Shown here piece after piece: positions 27,496 to 39,223 of a stretch of 64,000 nt of DNA. The DNA comes from Rhodamnia argentea (Eukaryota; Streptophyta; Magnoliopsida; Myrtales; Myrtaceae). Location of the stretch: NCBI RefSeq assembly GCF_020921035.1, contig NC_063152.1:18490001-18554000 (forward strand), written 5' to 3'. Position 1 is the stretch's first letter. Each line of letters opens with the position of its first letter. The position numbers and the translations under genes are program-made. Under the pieces are notes generated by a model that searched no databases, had not been told where the DNA came from, and was given only the letters and a program-made list of their open reading frames with translations.

Positions 27496-28393
27496 ATGAC
27501 AACCGCTTCTAAGAACATAGTGGCTGAGCTCAACAAAGGCGAAAAGTTGAGTGGTGAGAATTACGAAATTTGGAATATAAAAATTCAGCATGTGTTGGAA
27601 GAGCTAGAAGAGGATCGCCTCCTGGCGACTAAACCAGAAACTGATATTTATTTTGCTGGTTTTGCTCACATAGAGCTTCGGGATTCAAGTGTAAGCATCC
27701 TAGTGGGTTCGAGAAGTATAAGGGGAAAGGGGTGGATTCTTCAGGAAGAAACCAAAGTTCAACATACATGGGAAAGGAAAGTGTTCTTTAAAGAACATTT
27801 CAAGGATGAAGTGTTTTAACTGTGGTATAAAGGGTCACTTTGCTCATGACTGTGGCAAGCAAAAGAAGGTAGAAACCCTTAATACACTTGAGAATGTTAT
27901 TGATGTGTCAACTTCGGTATTTCTAATTGAGCCTCTTCCTTTGTGAACTATAGACTTAGGGACCACAAACCATGTAGAGAAGGACATGGATGCCTTTGTG
28001 AAGTTCCAACGAGTCCCACATGGAGCAAAATTGATTTATGCTGGGAACAATTATGGAGCAAAAGTTAAAGGGATTGTCACCTGTCAATTAAACATGCATA
28101 GTGGTTGCACCTTATTCATGCATGATGTGTTGTATGTACTAGAGATTCGTTGGAATTTGATTTCAGTATTGATTTTAATTAAACTTGATTTTTGTTTGAA
28201 CTTTCATGACAGTGATGTCGACTTGTCTTTCGGAATAAGTCATTATGATTGTGCTTATTTTTTGGATGGTTTTATTGTACTAGCTATTGAAAGCAATAAT
28301 ATTAATGTTTGTTATTCCCTATTTATAGCTTCTGAATCTTATGACAGTAATGTGAATGTATGGCATGCTAGACTTGGTCATATTGAGCAATAA
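27496..28393 (+). pseudogene. Copia gag / protease / pre-integrase remnant
   Basis: Begins MTTASKNIVAELNKGEKLSG, a Copia gag N-terminus, then loses the gag middle and shifts frame. The CCHC zinc knuckle lies about 27807-27855 in a second frame. The protease active site is degenerate (DLGTT instead of D-S/T-G), followed by the WNLISV and WHARLGH motifs. It cannot make a functional protein. Confidence 0.85.
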
Positions 28394-28902
28394 CGAATGA
28401 ATAGATTAACCAAAGAAGGCTTATTGGCTAATATTGAAAAAGTCGATTTGCTTATTTGTGAGCATTACCTAGCGAAAAAAAAAAAAAAAAAACCCCGAAA
28501 ACCATTTGGAAAATGAACAAAAGCTGAAGTTCCTTTGCAATTGATCTATACGGTTATCCGTAGTCCAATGTATGTAAAAGTAAGGCATGGGACTACTTAT
28601 TACATCACATTCATAGATGATTACACTCAATTCGGTTATGTCGATTTGATTTCTCATAAGTCCGATACATTAAGTTGCTTTAAGAAGTGCATGAACACAG
28701 TAGAAAATCAATTAGATGTGAAAATAAAAGCATTAAAATTCGATTGAGGTCAAGAATATTCTGATCGGTTCAGAAATTTATGTGATGAAAAAGGAATAGA
28801 TGGACAATTGACTATCCTAATGACTCTTCAACAAAATGGTATTGTAGAGAGAAGAAACAAAACCTTAATGAAAATGGTTAGGTCTATAATGGCATAGGCT
28901 AA

Positions 28903-29681
28903 GAGCCCGCATGGCAACGATTATGATCCGAAAAAATGATTCTAATTAGAATTGATTTTTCTAATTATACTCCCTAGATGAGTTTTAGAAAATCAGAACG
29001 TATCCGATAACTACACAAAATTTCTATTCTTGAAAAAAAAAACGTGTTTTGTAACTGTACAAAATTTCTGTTCTTGGTAACAATTTCTCTTCCCAATTTT
29101 TGTTATTTAAGTTAAATAATTACGTAGTTACTTTGCGAAATTCATCCTACATTTGAAATTGATTGATTCATATTGATTCTCTTATATAACATATTGCATA
29201 TAACTTATTTTCATGCTATTTCATCTAATTTTTCTGTCATAAAAAGTCATTTTAAGCTTAAAAAAAGAGACCATATCGGGTGAGTGTGTGATTTCATATT
29301 AGTTCAGTTAGTTATCTTTTAATTCTCACTTGTCCAAATATATTTTAGGCTATCATAAGTAATTCTAATGCGGTACAATTATTGAATGTGGCAACAATAA
29401 ATAGGTCAATTATAGTACATAATTTAAATAGGGATATTGATTATATGTGTTCTTAGCCTGTTTAATCCCTACATTTAAAACACAAAAAAAAAATGTTTCT
29501 GAAAAGTGATTCTTTTTTCCAGAATCAACCTTTTATTTTATTCTTGTTTTTGCTCTGAAACTGTTTCCAAGAACAGAATCAAAATCAAAATCAAAATCAT
29601 TTATGATACCAAATATGTTCATCATCCTTTTTTGTTTGATGGAGTGGAATCAAAGAATTAGAATCATTGTCATGCAGGCCC
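28903..29681 (+). mobile_element. 779-bp MITE in the Copia integrase, TAA duplication
   Basis: Ends GAGCCCGCATGGCAACGATT and, inverted, GGGCCTGCATGACAATGATT. TAA flanks both sides (28900-28902, 29682-29684). Removing the element and one TAA joins the Copia frame as ...MVRSIMA-x-ANLPITFWGNALL, the conserved integrase C-terminal segment, which confirms the boundaries. The 3-bp TAA and end type suit a PIF/Harbinger (Tourist-like) MITE. Confidence 0.9.
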
Positions 29682-29866
29682 TAATTTACCAATCACCTTT
29701 TGGGGTAATGCTTTGTTGATTGATGTTTATATACAATCGCGTGCCTTCTAAATCAATTACTTCCACTCTATATGAATTATGGACAAGTCGAAAATCCGAT
29801 TTAAGTTTTCTTAAATCTTGGTGTTATGCTGCCTATACTCACAAGTCCTCTCATAAATATGAAAAA

Positions 29867-30260
29867 GGGAAAAGTACACTAGAAGTGCCATAACTTTTGT
29901 ACGGCGTTCACTTGATGCCATAACTTTCAAAACATTTACTTAAGTACCATAACTTTCAAAAATCGTTCACTTGAGTGCCATGTCGACGTGACGTCGGAAA
30001 AGCCGACCTAGCTCACCGAAAAAGCCGACGTGGCTCGCCGGAAAGCTTACGTGGCTCTTCGGAAAGATGACACAGTATGTTGGAAAACCGACGTGGCTCG
30101 CTGAAAAAGTTGTTATGGCGCTCAAGTGAACGATTTTGCTCCACGTAGCACTCAAGTGAACTATTTTTGAAAGTTATGGCACCTAAGTGAACGTTTTGAA
30201 AGTTATGACACTCAAGTGAACGCCGTACACAAGTTATGATACTCATTGTGTACTTATCCC
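29867..30260 (+). mobile_element. 394-bp fold-back MITE with perfect 9-bp duplication
   Basis: Starts GGGAAAAGTACACTAGAAG and ends GTACTTATCCC, with long inverted arms (CATAACTTTCAAAAC in both). TATGAAAAA flanks both sides (29858-29866, 30261-30269). Taking it out restores the Copia frame SHKYEKLGPRGKK. A 9-bp duplication is typical of Mutator-like elements. Confidence 0.92.
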
Positions 30261-31631
30261 TATGAAAAATTAGGTCCAAGAGGCAAAAATATTTATCTTC
30301 ATAAGATACTCAGAGCACTCGAAAGAATATGTATTTTTAGGTAAGTAAGAAAGTGGAAGTGTAACTGAATTTGAATCACCGGATGTTATATTCATAGAAA
30401 ATAATTTTACCAAAAAGGTCGAGATATGTGAAGACTATTCTTTGTTTGAAACTTTAGATTGCGATAATGATATTATTAAAGCATCTTATCCAAGTGGAAC
30501 AATGTGATAAGTGGGGAATTGAGTTCAAATCAGTCTCAATTGCAACCACTTAATAAGAGGATATCATCATTATCTAATTTAAGTGGGAGCATAATGGAGC
30601 GTGATGTACCAAGTGTACAATCTCCTGTACGGCGAACGAGCCATAAAAGCATTTTCCGTCGACGTATTGACATTGAAGGGAATACTTTCATAGTCGCTCT
30701 ACTAGAAGATGATGAGCGAAGGAATGTAAATGAGGATATAACTTATACTAATAAGGAAAAATGAATACAAGCAATGGAAGAAGAGATAGAGTCAATGGAA
30801 ACAAATCAAGTCTGAGAATTAGTTGATCTTCCGAAAGGAGATGCAAAACCATTGGGAACAAGTAGATTCTCAAAATAAAGCATAAAGCTGATGCCCGATT
30901 GAAAGGTATAAGGCTCGCCTTGTAGCAAAATGGTATAATTAATAGAAAGGAGTAAATTATGAAGAAATTTTTTCTCCTATGATAAGATTTACCTCAATTT
31001 CATCTTATTATAGCAATAATAGCTAGTATGGATCTTGAATTACATCAAATTGATATAAAGATTGTTTTTCTCAATTGAGAATTAGAAGAAGAAATTTATA
31101 TGGAACAATCCATTGGGTTTGTTATAGAAGGCCAAGAACAAAAGTATGTCGACTTTTGAGATCGATATATAGCCTTAAGCATTCTTCAAGACAATGGTAT
31201 ATACGTCTTCATAATACGATAGTGGCATATGATTTTAAAATGATTGATAAAGATCATTATATAGAATCAAAAGATCCAAAGATTAATTTGTGATCTTATC
31301 ATTATATGTTAATGATATACTAATTACCAAAAGCAATACGGAGCTTGTTAGTACAGTCAAGAATTGATTATCTTCCAATTCTGAAATGAAGGATATGGGT
31401 GAAACTATATATATTCTTGGGGCTAAGATGTCAAGAGATAGTTCAAAAAGATCGTTATCTCTTTCACAAGAGACTTATATAAACAATTGAACGATTTCTT
31501 ATGCAATGCTATAAACTCATAGATGCTCTTATTACAAGAGATGAAGGATTGCACGTAAATTGTGTCTTGAGACTCCACAAGAAAAGCATTAAATAAAAAG
31601 TGTTCCATATGCTAGTGATGTTGGAATCTTA

Positions 31632-32110
31632 ATGTACACTATGATGTGTATAAGACCTAACATTTGTTATGCAGTTGGAATGGTATGTAGATATCAATCC
31701 AATCCAAGTCAAAGATTAGCTGTCGTCAAGAAAATCTTGAGGTATCTAAAGAGTACTACTAATTATTCACTAAGTTATCAAAGAAGATATCTGCGCCTTG
31801 AAGGTTATACTGACGCTGACGGGGGAGGAGATTTGGATGAAAAGAAATCTACATTTGATTTTGCGTTCTTACTAAACAATGGTGCCATGTAATGGAGCAG
31901 TAAGAAGCAAACGTGTATAGCCTTATCTACAATGGAAGCTGAGTTTGTAGCATTATTAGCAGTAGTACAAGAAAGTATTTAGATTAAGATATTTTTGGAT
32001 GACTTAGGTGTTGTTAAGGATACTGTAAGTTCATTATTGGTTAATTATTATAGCCAAGAAGCAATAACTTACACTATGGATTCCAAAATTTCATTGCAAG
32101 ACCAAATATA
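31632..32110 (+). pseudogene. Copia reverse transcriptase end / RNase H remnant
   Basis: MYTMMCIRPNICYAVGMVCR, ILRYLKSTTNYSL, LRLEGYTDADGGGDLDEKKS, then WSSKKQTCIALSTMEAEFVA after an in-frame stop. This is the connection and RNase H domain of Copia pol, with several stops. Confidence 0.88.
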
Positions 32111-33343
32111 TTGACACGGAGTATAATTTTGTAAAAGACATGGTTGCATAAAGAGATGTGAAAGTCCAGTATATATCTACGTATAGAATGATAACATATC
32201 CTATGATGAAACCGACATCTAGAAATGTATTCCTAGATCATCTAAAATCTTTAGACTGCGTAGAAGTTGATGTCTTGGATATTTGTATTTCCTTGTAGTT
32301 CCCATGTAATCGTATTTTCTATCATTGTTGATGCCTATGAATTTATCCGATATTTATGCATGTTAATGCTTAGTGTGTTATACTAAGAAGGTACTTCGGA
32401 CGAATGAGAAATTAGCCCGCTTACACAAGTAATTGCCTCTATTTAATGTGTGATAAATAGATATGAGACAATTTTAAGCTTATTATCTATGTGATAATTG
32501 AGAATTCAAGCTTAAAATATAGATGTTGCCTTAACGGATTATTAAGATGAGGATATATTATTTAAAGTGTCCGAAATTGAAATGACCAACATATTTCATT
32601 TTATATGCCTTTAATGCCAGGTGTGAGTTATGATGGATTCTTTCAAGAGAATAGATTTGCGAACTCAAGTAAGACATTGGGAATATCTGAATTATCATGT
32701 GCACGGTATTAAGTGTAAAGACATACGCTCCATGGGAAATAAGAGAATACCATAATATGTATTTCATATTACGTATACATCAATGACCAATAAGAGTTAG
32801 CAAAAGTTATGACCTCAACCTTTGCGCCGTCTGAAACTCTTGAGGAAAAATGTTCCTTAGTTGAGTGCCCTCATGACTCTAACTTGTTCTCAAAATTTTG
32901 ATTCGGTGTTTGCTATATTAGAATGTCACCAATGATCATGGATGATTCAATATAACGGGGCATTTCTAGAAAAGCGAATTGAATTGAAATTGAGAGATTT
33001 AAGAGAAGAGGAATATCAATTTGTTTTTTATGTCACATTCTATCTTTGCATTCACAGGTCGGCCAATTATGGTTATATCGAGTTTAATCATAATTGTGAA
33101 TATAATGCATACAAAATGCTTAAAGATATCGAAAGAGATATGATGTAAATATGACTGATTAATCTAGGGTACTGCATACTAATCTACTTTATATATTAAT
33201 ATGTCATTTTTGAGCTACTATATATTCGTTGCGGATGTATGGCAACGAACTCTTGTAATATGTCGATTCCACAGATTATTTATTGATATAACTCTTGTAG
33301 AGAAGAGAGAGTTTTATATAGTCATTCATGGGCGAGTGGGAGA

Positions 33344-33712
33344 TGTTGGGATTCATGGGGAGGATCGTGAATCGTCCATGTAGGCTACCCAAGCCCCTCA
33401 TCCACCCGGAAGGCGCTTATTAGTTTTTGAACAATATATTATCACGTTTTTAGAGATGTAAGCTGTTCTTATGTTATTTTTTCTACACATAACGAAACAA
33501 GATAAAACTGTTGACATCCTTTTTCTTCCTCTTCTCCCGAACGAGAAATCCAAGATGAGTTCTCTCTCGTAAGCTGCAACACGAACATCTAATCTGTGGA
33601 AAATAAGGTATGTCTACCGCATGACATACTTCTCCGATCAATGATTCAAGTTTACTTTTGGACATGTTAATTCCGCAATTTGTACTATGGACTAGGGTAC
33701 GGTTCCCTTGAG
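33344..33712 (+). repeat. 3' LTR of the old Copia element
   Basis: Starts TGTTGGGATTCATGG after a purine tract (GTGGGAGA). Alignable to the 5' LTR throughout. Confidence 0.85.
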
Positions 33713-34390
33713 TTTCTCTCCAAAATATTTTATATAGAATGTCTTTTTGACAAGGTGGTCTCAATGTAAAGAGAGTTTTCATGGCAAATCCTTTTGATGC
33801 GTGTTTACAATTGGGTTTTGCAAGCTTTGAAAAGCTTTCTCTCTATCATGAGTAACTTCTATCTCGTTTCTTTACTAGTAAGGACATTTAAAGACTATGC
33901 AACATTCATTTGTCCTCTTTTTTGCTTTGATTCTAACGCATGGTGGGGATATGTTTTGAGTGACAATAAAAATTTTGATAGAAGATTATCACAAAAAAGG
34001 AGACGCCACTAGGTAAGGATAAAGATAGGAATTGATGAAGTTCACCCTCAAAGCCTAGAGGAACACCACCAGCCAAGGATAAAGGACTTCGAGATATAAG
34101 AAATTCACCCCTAAGACCTAAAGGAAAACCATCATCCAAGGATAAAAGAATCTCTAAGTCACCCACAAAGAAATTTGGATAAAGACCTGAAATAAGAAAT
34201 TCGCTCACTTGAGGTCATGCATGCATGGTCAAATTCAAGATTGGTTATAGAAGGAATTTTTCTAAACTAAAGAAAATGACTCTTAGAATCCTAGAAAGCA
34301 AAATGACTCTTGAAGTATTAACATAATTAAAACTTTTGAGAGCGATATCATAATAAAGACTGAAAAAACTAAGACTAGCAAGCGACAATA
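33713..34390. other. Spacer with short imperfect tandem repeat
   Basis: At 34010-34190 a ~60-bp unit (AGGATAAAG..., TTCACCC..., CCTAAAGGAAAACC / CCTAGAGGAACACC) occurs about three times. No gene is visible. This may be the LTR or untranslated part of the Gypsy element that follows. Confidence 0.45.
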
Positions 34391-35125
34391 AGATTTATGA
34401 TGCATGATAATTGAGACTAAATGCATTTATCTTAGACCAAATCATATTAACTAACATAGACTCTTCAAATTTGTCTAATAGCCTTGGGAATTGAATAGCC
34501 ACCCTAGCAGATGAACAAGCATCAATAGAAATCAACCAAAACAACCTCCAGTCATTTAGGTAGTCAAAAAGTAGCTTTGAAGTTGACAACAAACTTGTAA
34601 ATCGACAACATATCTTGTGAGTAGACAATTAGCATGTAAAATCGACATCTTCAAACTTGGTCCCATTGAGTTACGATGTGGCCGAATTTTTTTTTCCTTA
34701 TATGAGTAATGATTGAGTGGGATTAATCGATGAATTTGGAGTTAGGCTTGAGACTTGTTTCATCAAATTTGTAAAATCGACAACTAGTCTTGCAAATCGA
34801 CAACTAGTGCGCTAATCGACATATTCAAACTCGAACCCATTGAATTTTGTTTATTTTTTGGGTTGCACGAATTATGATTGAGCAAGATTAATCAATGAAT
34901 TCCCCAAGTTGATTGAGATTTGGGCTCAAATCTAGTGGGCTTTAATCTTCAAAATAAGGAGAAAGATCTCACACATTGAAAGTTACCAAGACGTCATATT
35001 CTTTAGGAAGATCAACTGTGTACGCATTGCCGCCGATTCTCTCGAGTACTTTAAATGGCCATCAACTCTAGGCATGAGTTTGTTTTTTTGGATGAGATGG
35101 AAACATCTCCTTCCTCAAGTGTATT

Positions 35126-37269
35126 TGATGTTGCTAGTAGAATCACCCAAATGGGGTGAATAGGTGAATAATATAGAACTTGATAAATTATCATGGAATT
35201 TAAACAACCAAGTTCAAATTAGTATAAGCACAGTAATATTGAAATTTATGTATATGCAAGAATCTTTAGATGCAATATCTAAAGTTCGGATATAGAGAAA
35301 CTTGTACACAATGTTTATAGAGGTTCAGCTTCGGATCAAGCCTGCATCTACTCTCTATGCTAACAACCTACCGGCTGAATTTCACTATTCAATTGTCCAA
35401 TGAACTCTTTTGCATAAAATTGCCAAAAGAAGATTAAGTAGACGTTGAAATTGAGATCAGAATCTCCCATATAATCTGAATCCAAGTTTTCATAAGTTTT
35501 TTTATTTTATTTGGTAAGGTAAGTATGTATTGATCTTCCAAAAAGCTAGGTACAAGGAAACCGGACACAAAAACCATGAACTCAATATGGCACATCAAGT
35601 GACATAGGGAGTTCAACGGTGAACCGGCCGCAAGATACAACCGAAAAATGGCGAGCAAGGGACCTAGAGACAAGAACACAAATAGCAAAGCTAAATGGAA
35701 ACAAAGAAGAAAGGCATCCAGCCTCAAACAGCACTAAACAAAAGCTGAATAACGGAGGGGACATCAAAGCCCAAGCATAGGGTAGCGTCGGCAAGTCACC
35801 AACAACAAAAGAGGTCCACAAAGTAACTCCGGAAGGGAGAGTCGCCAGCAGATTGTTGTAGGAGCGCGAGAAGGGTGAGTGCAGCACGCGACCAGACGGG
35901 AGGAGAACCATAGCTGCGTCAAAGTTGATAAGGCAGTAGCAGAGGAGGAAGGTTGGTGAAGTAGCAGCCGTTGCGCAGACAAGACCCAAAGTGTTGCACC
36001 AACAAAGAAGCAATCGAGAGCAGCACCAGGGGAGGTCGGCGAGCACAGAGCGGCGGCGCCTCGGAACAACAAACCGTAACAAAGCACAACCGGTGCAAGA
36101 ACAGGGAGAAAGGGAGGGGGAAGAGGAAAACACGAAAAGAAGGCCAAATAGGCGGCCGGAGAAAAGGAGAAGACGAACGGGACCAACGGGGAGGAGGTAA
36201 AACAGAAGCATCCATCTGCGTAGGACCCTGGTGTGTTACGAACAGCAGCAAATCGGTGGTGGTGTGACTTGTGCAGCAAGAACATTGCTAAGAAGGTTCA
36301 TCAAAAATAGTGGCTGAGAGACCCCAGTTATTTTGGATGAGTCCATTACGGGAATGATCTCGAATATGCCCCAAAGATGCAACTTTATCCTTGACGAGTT
36401 TAGTAAGGTGGAAGAGCATTGTCGGGGGGAATAGTTGCTTGTTACGAAAGAGGATGTCATTCCTAGTGGTCCAAATAATGTGATAGAGGGCACCTAGGGC
36501 GAATCTCGCAATCCTATGGGAGAAGGAGGTGCCACCCAAGTGTGCTTTTGCCCATTTGATGAAGTCACCCCAAGGTCGGTTCCGCCAATGTAATAGACGG
36601 TTGGAGGCCCAAGTTGCGGCTAATTGACTAGTAATAGAATATCCAAAGAAGAGATGATTTACCGAGTCCGGTGTGTTGTGACAAAAAGCACATGAACCAT
36701 CCTCTATTCTGCGATATTGAAGGAGTAGAGTTTGGGTTGGGAGACGACCATGCGAAGCTAACCACATAATAAAGGAATCCCGCGGGGCAAAAGCCTTAGT
36801 TATGTAAATTGAGTTCTTCATAATCTCATCTTTGCCAATCGATCAAGATGTCTTGCTGTGATAGTTAATAATCGAGGCTATCTAAATTAATTCTTTCTAG
36901 TGTATAAAATCCAAGTCAGATCACTAATCGTTATAAATACAATATGTGTCTAAGTCTGAACATAAGTTAGACTTTAGAATTGAGTCTAAGTTTGATAACT
37001 TCCTAAGTCAAATACCTTTGGGAATATACGTATCTCAACTTTTAAGCATGTCTAGGAAGACCGGCAATATTATCCTCGATGAATATACTAATCTAGTCCA
37101 TAGTTATGTAATTTAACTCATAGAGTATGAAGTCACATACGGTATTGATATAGTTCCTTTCCTTATGAAGTTATCACTTGCATAGAAATACCTAGATGCA
37201 TTTATCAACTTCAAATAACAAAGATTATTCTATCACTTATCAAAATCTATTAGAAGGTTTTCTTCAACA
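35126..37269 (-). mobile_element. Probable solo LTR, itself carrying a LINE fragment
   Basis: The block begins TGATGTTGCTAG and ends TTCTTCAACA (TG...CA) and interrupts the Gypsy pol exactly between GDLV and LRKEMFP. The flanks GTATT (35121-35125) and GTGTT (37270-37274) look like a 5-bp duplication with one change. The sequence at 35160-35460 and 36830-37190 (ATAGAGGTTCAGCTTCGG, GCCTGCATCTACTC) has LTR style and no coding content. Without the LINE it is about 0.8 kb. I infer a solo LTR; there is no second copy in the window to prove it. Confidence 0.6.
35495..36830 (-). mobile_element. LINE (L1-type) 3' fragment with zinc-binding RT domain
   Basis: Minus-strand frame 36821-36288 gives a typical plant LINE zf-RVT domain: APRDSFIMWLASHGRLPTQT, CAFCHNTPDSVNHLFFGYS, WRNRPWGDFIKWAKAHLGGT and ALYHIIWTTRNDILFRNK. 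The His/Cys ligands of CAFC...HLFF are present. Downstream the frame passes into a C+T-rich, low-complexity tail ending in an A-rich 3' end (AATAAAATAAAAAAAC on the minus strand, near 35495). It is 5'-truncated, as usual for LINE copies. The long minus-strand frames at 35582-36285 belong to this tail and are not separate genes. Confidence 0.85.
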
Positions 37270-37439
37270 GTGTTCACACAAGATCACCCGACTGAAACTA
37301 AGCATTCTTCCTATGCTTGCTAGCTTTCTTTTACAAAGATTCATTTGCCTTTTCAATCTTGGATTGAATCTACTCATGAAACTTCTTCATTATCTTCGCT
37401 CTTCGTTCAACCTCATAGTTGACTTGTGAGTTGGATAGA

Positions 37440-37835
37440 ATGTGAATCAAGCCGATAGGTGTGAGAGAGTTGATTCCATACACAACTTCAAAATGTGACT
37501 AACCAAGAGTGTAACTAGGTGATCGATTATAAGCAAATTCGGCATACGAAAGCTTTAAATCCTAGTTCTTCAAAGGTTTAGAACCAAATTTCAAAGAAGA
37601 GTAGTGATGGTGGGATTGGTCACCTTAGTTTGGCCATCTTTTTGTGGATGACAAGTTGTACTGAATAGGAGTTTAGCGCCAAGGTATAGGGTCTTCCAAA
37701 AGCAACTAAGAAACTTGGAATCGCGATCCGACAAAATGATCTTAGGAACTCCATGTAGACAAATATCTTCTTGAAATTCAACTCGGACACGCAAGAAACA
37801 TCATTTGTTTTATGACATGAAATGAAATGTGCCAT
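37440..37835 (-). pseudogene. Gypsy integrase remnant
   Basis: [20 protein letters not shown], then in another frame [19 protein letters not shown] and [16 protein letters not shown], followed by AYNRSPSYTLGQSHFEVVYG. These are the core and C-terminal parts of Ty3/Gypsy integrase, with the D of SDRD kept. Frameshifts prevent translation. Confidence 0.88.
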
Positions 37836-38370
37836 TTTTTAAAATCGATTAGCAACCAAGATGATGTCATCTTTCTTTCTCCGAGTTCCTCAAAGAGACG
37901 GAATAAAGTCTATACTTACATCCTCATAGGGTTGTGTAGGAACCGGAATTGGAATATAAAGCCATGATGAAAAATGACTCTTCACCCTCCGACACGTTGA
38001 ACATATGGAAATGATTGCATGTACATCTCCATTTATCATTGCACGCTAAAAATGTTCTTGAAGGACTTCAAAAGTTTTGTTAATTCCTAAGTGGCCTACC
38101 AATCCTTCACCATATGCTTCTCGAACTAATAGCTCTATAAAGGAACTCTTTGGTATGCAAATTTTGTTTACTTAGGAATCCATCCTGGATCAAATAGGGA
38201 CCATGAACTCAATTTTTTTTTCCGATAGTCGATGATGGACGAAAACTTTGGATCTACAGCACCGAGTTCTTTCGTCGAATTGAAGCCAAGGACCCCGGAG
38301 TCCGGAACATCGATTGTTGAGTATTTTCTCGACAATGCATCTACCGCAACATTAGTCTTGTCAACATTAT

Positions 38371-39183
38371 TGTTGAATTTATGTCTCGAGTTTGAACCCA
38401 ATAGATCGAACTTGATCCGAATTGATTTAGATACGCATGAAACTTGAAAGTCGAATCTTGCGGTTTCGGAAATCGCTTGAGCATTGGAGTCCACTTTAAT
38501 TTTGTTCACGTTGGAGTCAAAGTGGATGAGAACTTTGACTATGGAAAGAAAAACAATAAAGTAAAGGAAAGTGGGGGCTTGTGGATGAGTCAGAAAGAGA
38601 AAACAAAAAATAAAAGATTCTGAAAAATCTTCTTTCCTATATGGTGGAATAATGGTCAGCAAAGATAAGAAGAAATCAAATATCTTATCCCTACGTAAGT
38701 CGGTTTTGGATTTCCTAGGGCACAGTGCATATATAGGAGCCACAAACAACGTGAAGAATATAGAGCGCCGGTTGTTGATCCAAGGAAGAGGAACTTCTTG
38801 AAGCGCCGTTTCCAAGTGAGTGTTTGACATTGGAACTTCGTTTTGTTCGTGAAATTACATCAAGAACTCAAGTGTCGAAGCCGATTAAATCTTGAGGTTA
38901 GATTTGTATAATTCTTTTGTGAGATTGAGAGATTATTTCGCTAGGAATTGAGGGCTAAACATTGTGAGTGTTCTTGGATGTAATTGGGGTTTGGGAAACA
39001 CCGAGAGTGTTTGAGTTACTCGAGTTTGGTTTGTAATCTCCGTGTATCGCTCGTTCTATAGTGGAATTCATTACTACTCTTCCCGTGGACATAGGTCTCT
39101 ATGATCGAACCATGTACATCCGGTATCCGATTTATTTTCTTGTTCTGTCTATTTATTGTTCGATCGCTTGGTTCCGAGTAACA
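38371..39183 (+). repeat. 5' LTR of the young Copia derivative
   Basis: 813 bp, TGTTGAATTT...AACA. Near-identical to 41525-42338. The open frames on its minus strand (within 38168-38830) are incidental. Confidence 0.93.
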
Positions 39184-39185
39184 AT

Positions 39186-39201
39186 TGGTATCATAGCCAG
39201 G
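39186..39201 (+). promoter_or_regulatory. Primer binding site of the young Copia derivative
   Basis: TGGTATCATAGCCAGG, tRNA-Met type (one change from TGGTATCAGAGC), two bases after the 5' LTR. Confidence 0.85.
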
Positions 39202-39223
39202 TTTATCGAGTTGAATCGAATCG

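Larger units (their letters stand above)
25605..33712 (+). mobile_element. Ty1/Copia LTR retrotransposon, old and decayed
   Basis: LTRs at about 25605-25974 and 33344-33712 share GGGATTCATGG, TTATCACGTTTT, CTTCTCCCGAACGAGAAATC, AAGATGAGTTCTCTCTC and CTTCTCCGATCAATGATT, roughly 80% alike. A tRNA-Met primer site TGGTATCAGAGC follows the 5' LTR (25975-25986). Internally, in Copia order: gag start (27496, KLSGENYEIWNIKIQHVL), CCHC knuckle CFNCGIKGHFAHDC (about 27810), protease remnant, GAG-pre-integrase WHARLGHIEQ (about 28370), integrase pieces (28535-29860), reverse transcriptase scraps (31000-31290, LLRSIYSLKHSSRQWY) and RNase H (31632-32100, CYAVGMVCRYQSNP, ALSTMEAEFVALL). A purine tract precedes the 3' LTR. 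Many stops and frameshifts make it inactive. Two MITEs are inserted in it (28903-29681, 29867-30260). Confidence 0.92.

Noticed and set aside
35582..36285. 209- and 173-aa minus-strand frames
   Set aside because: C+T-rich low-complexity tail of the LINE; no independent start or domain.
38168..38830. 220-aa minus-strand frame
   Set aside because: It runs from the antisense of the Copia LTR into Gypsy sequence; only the Gypsy end (NVAVDALSRK onwards) is real remnant coding.
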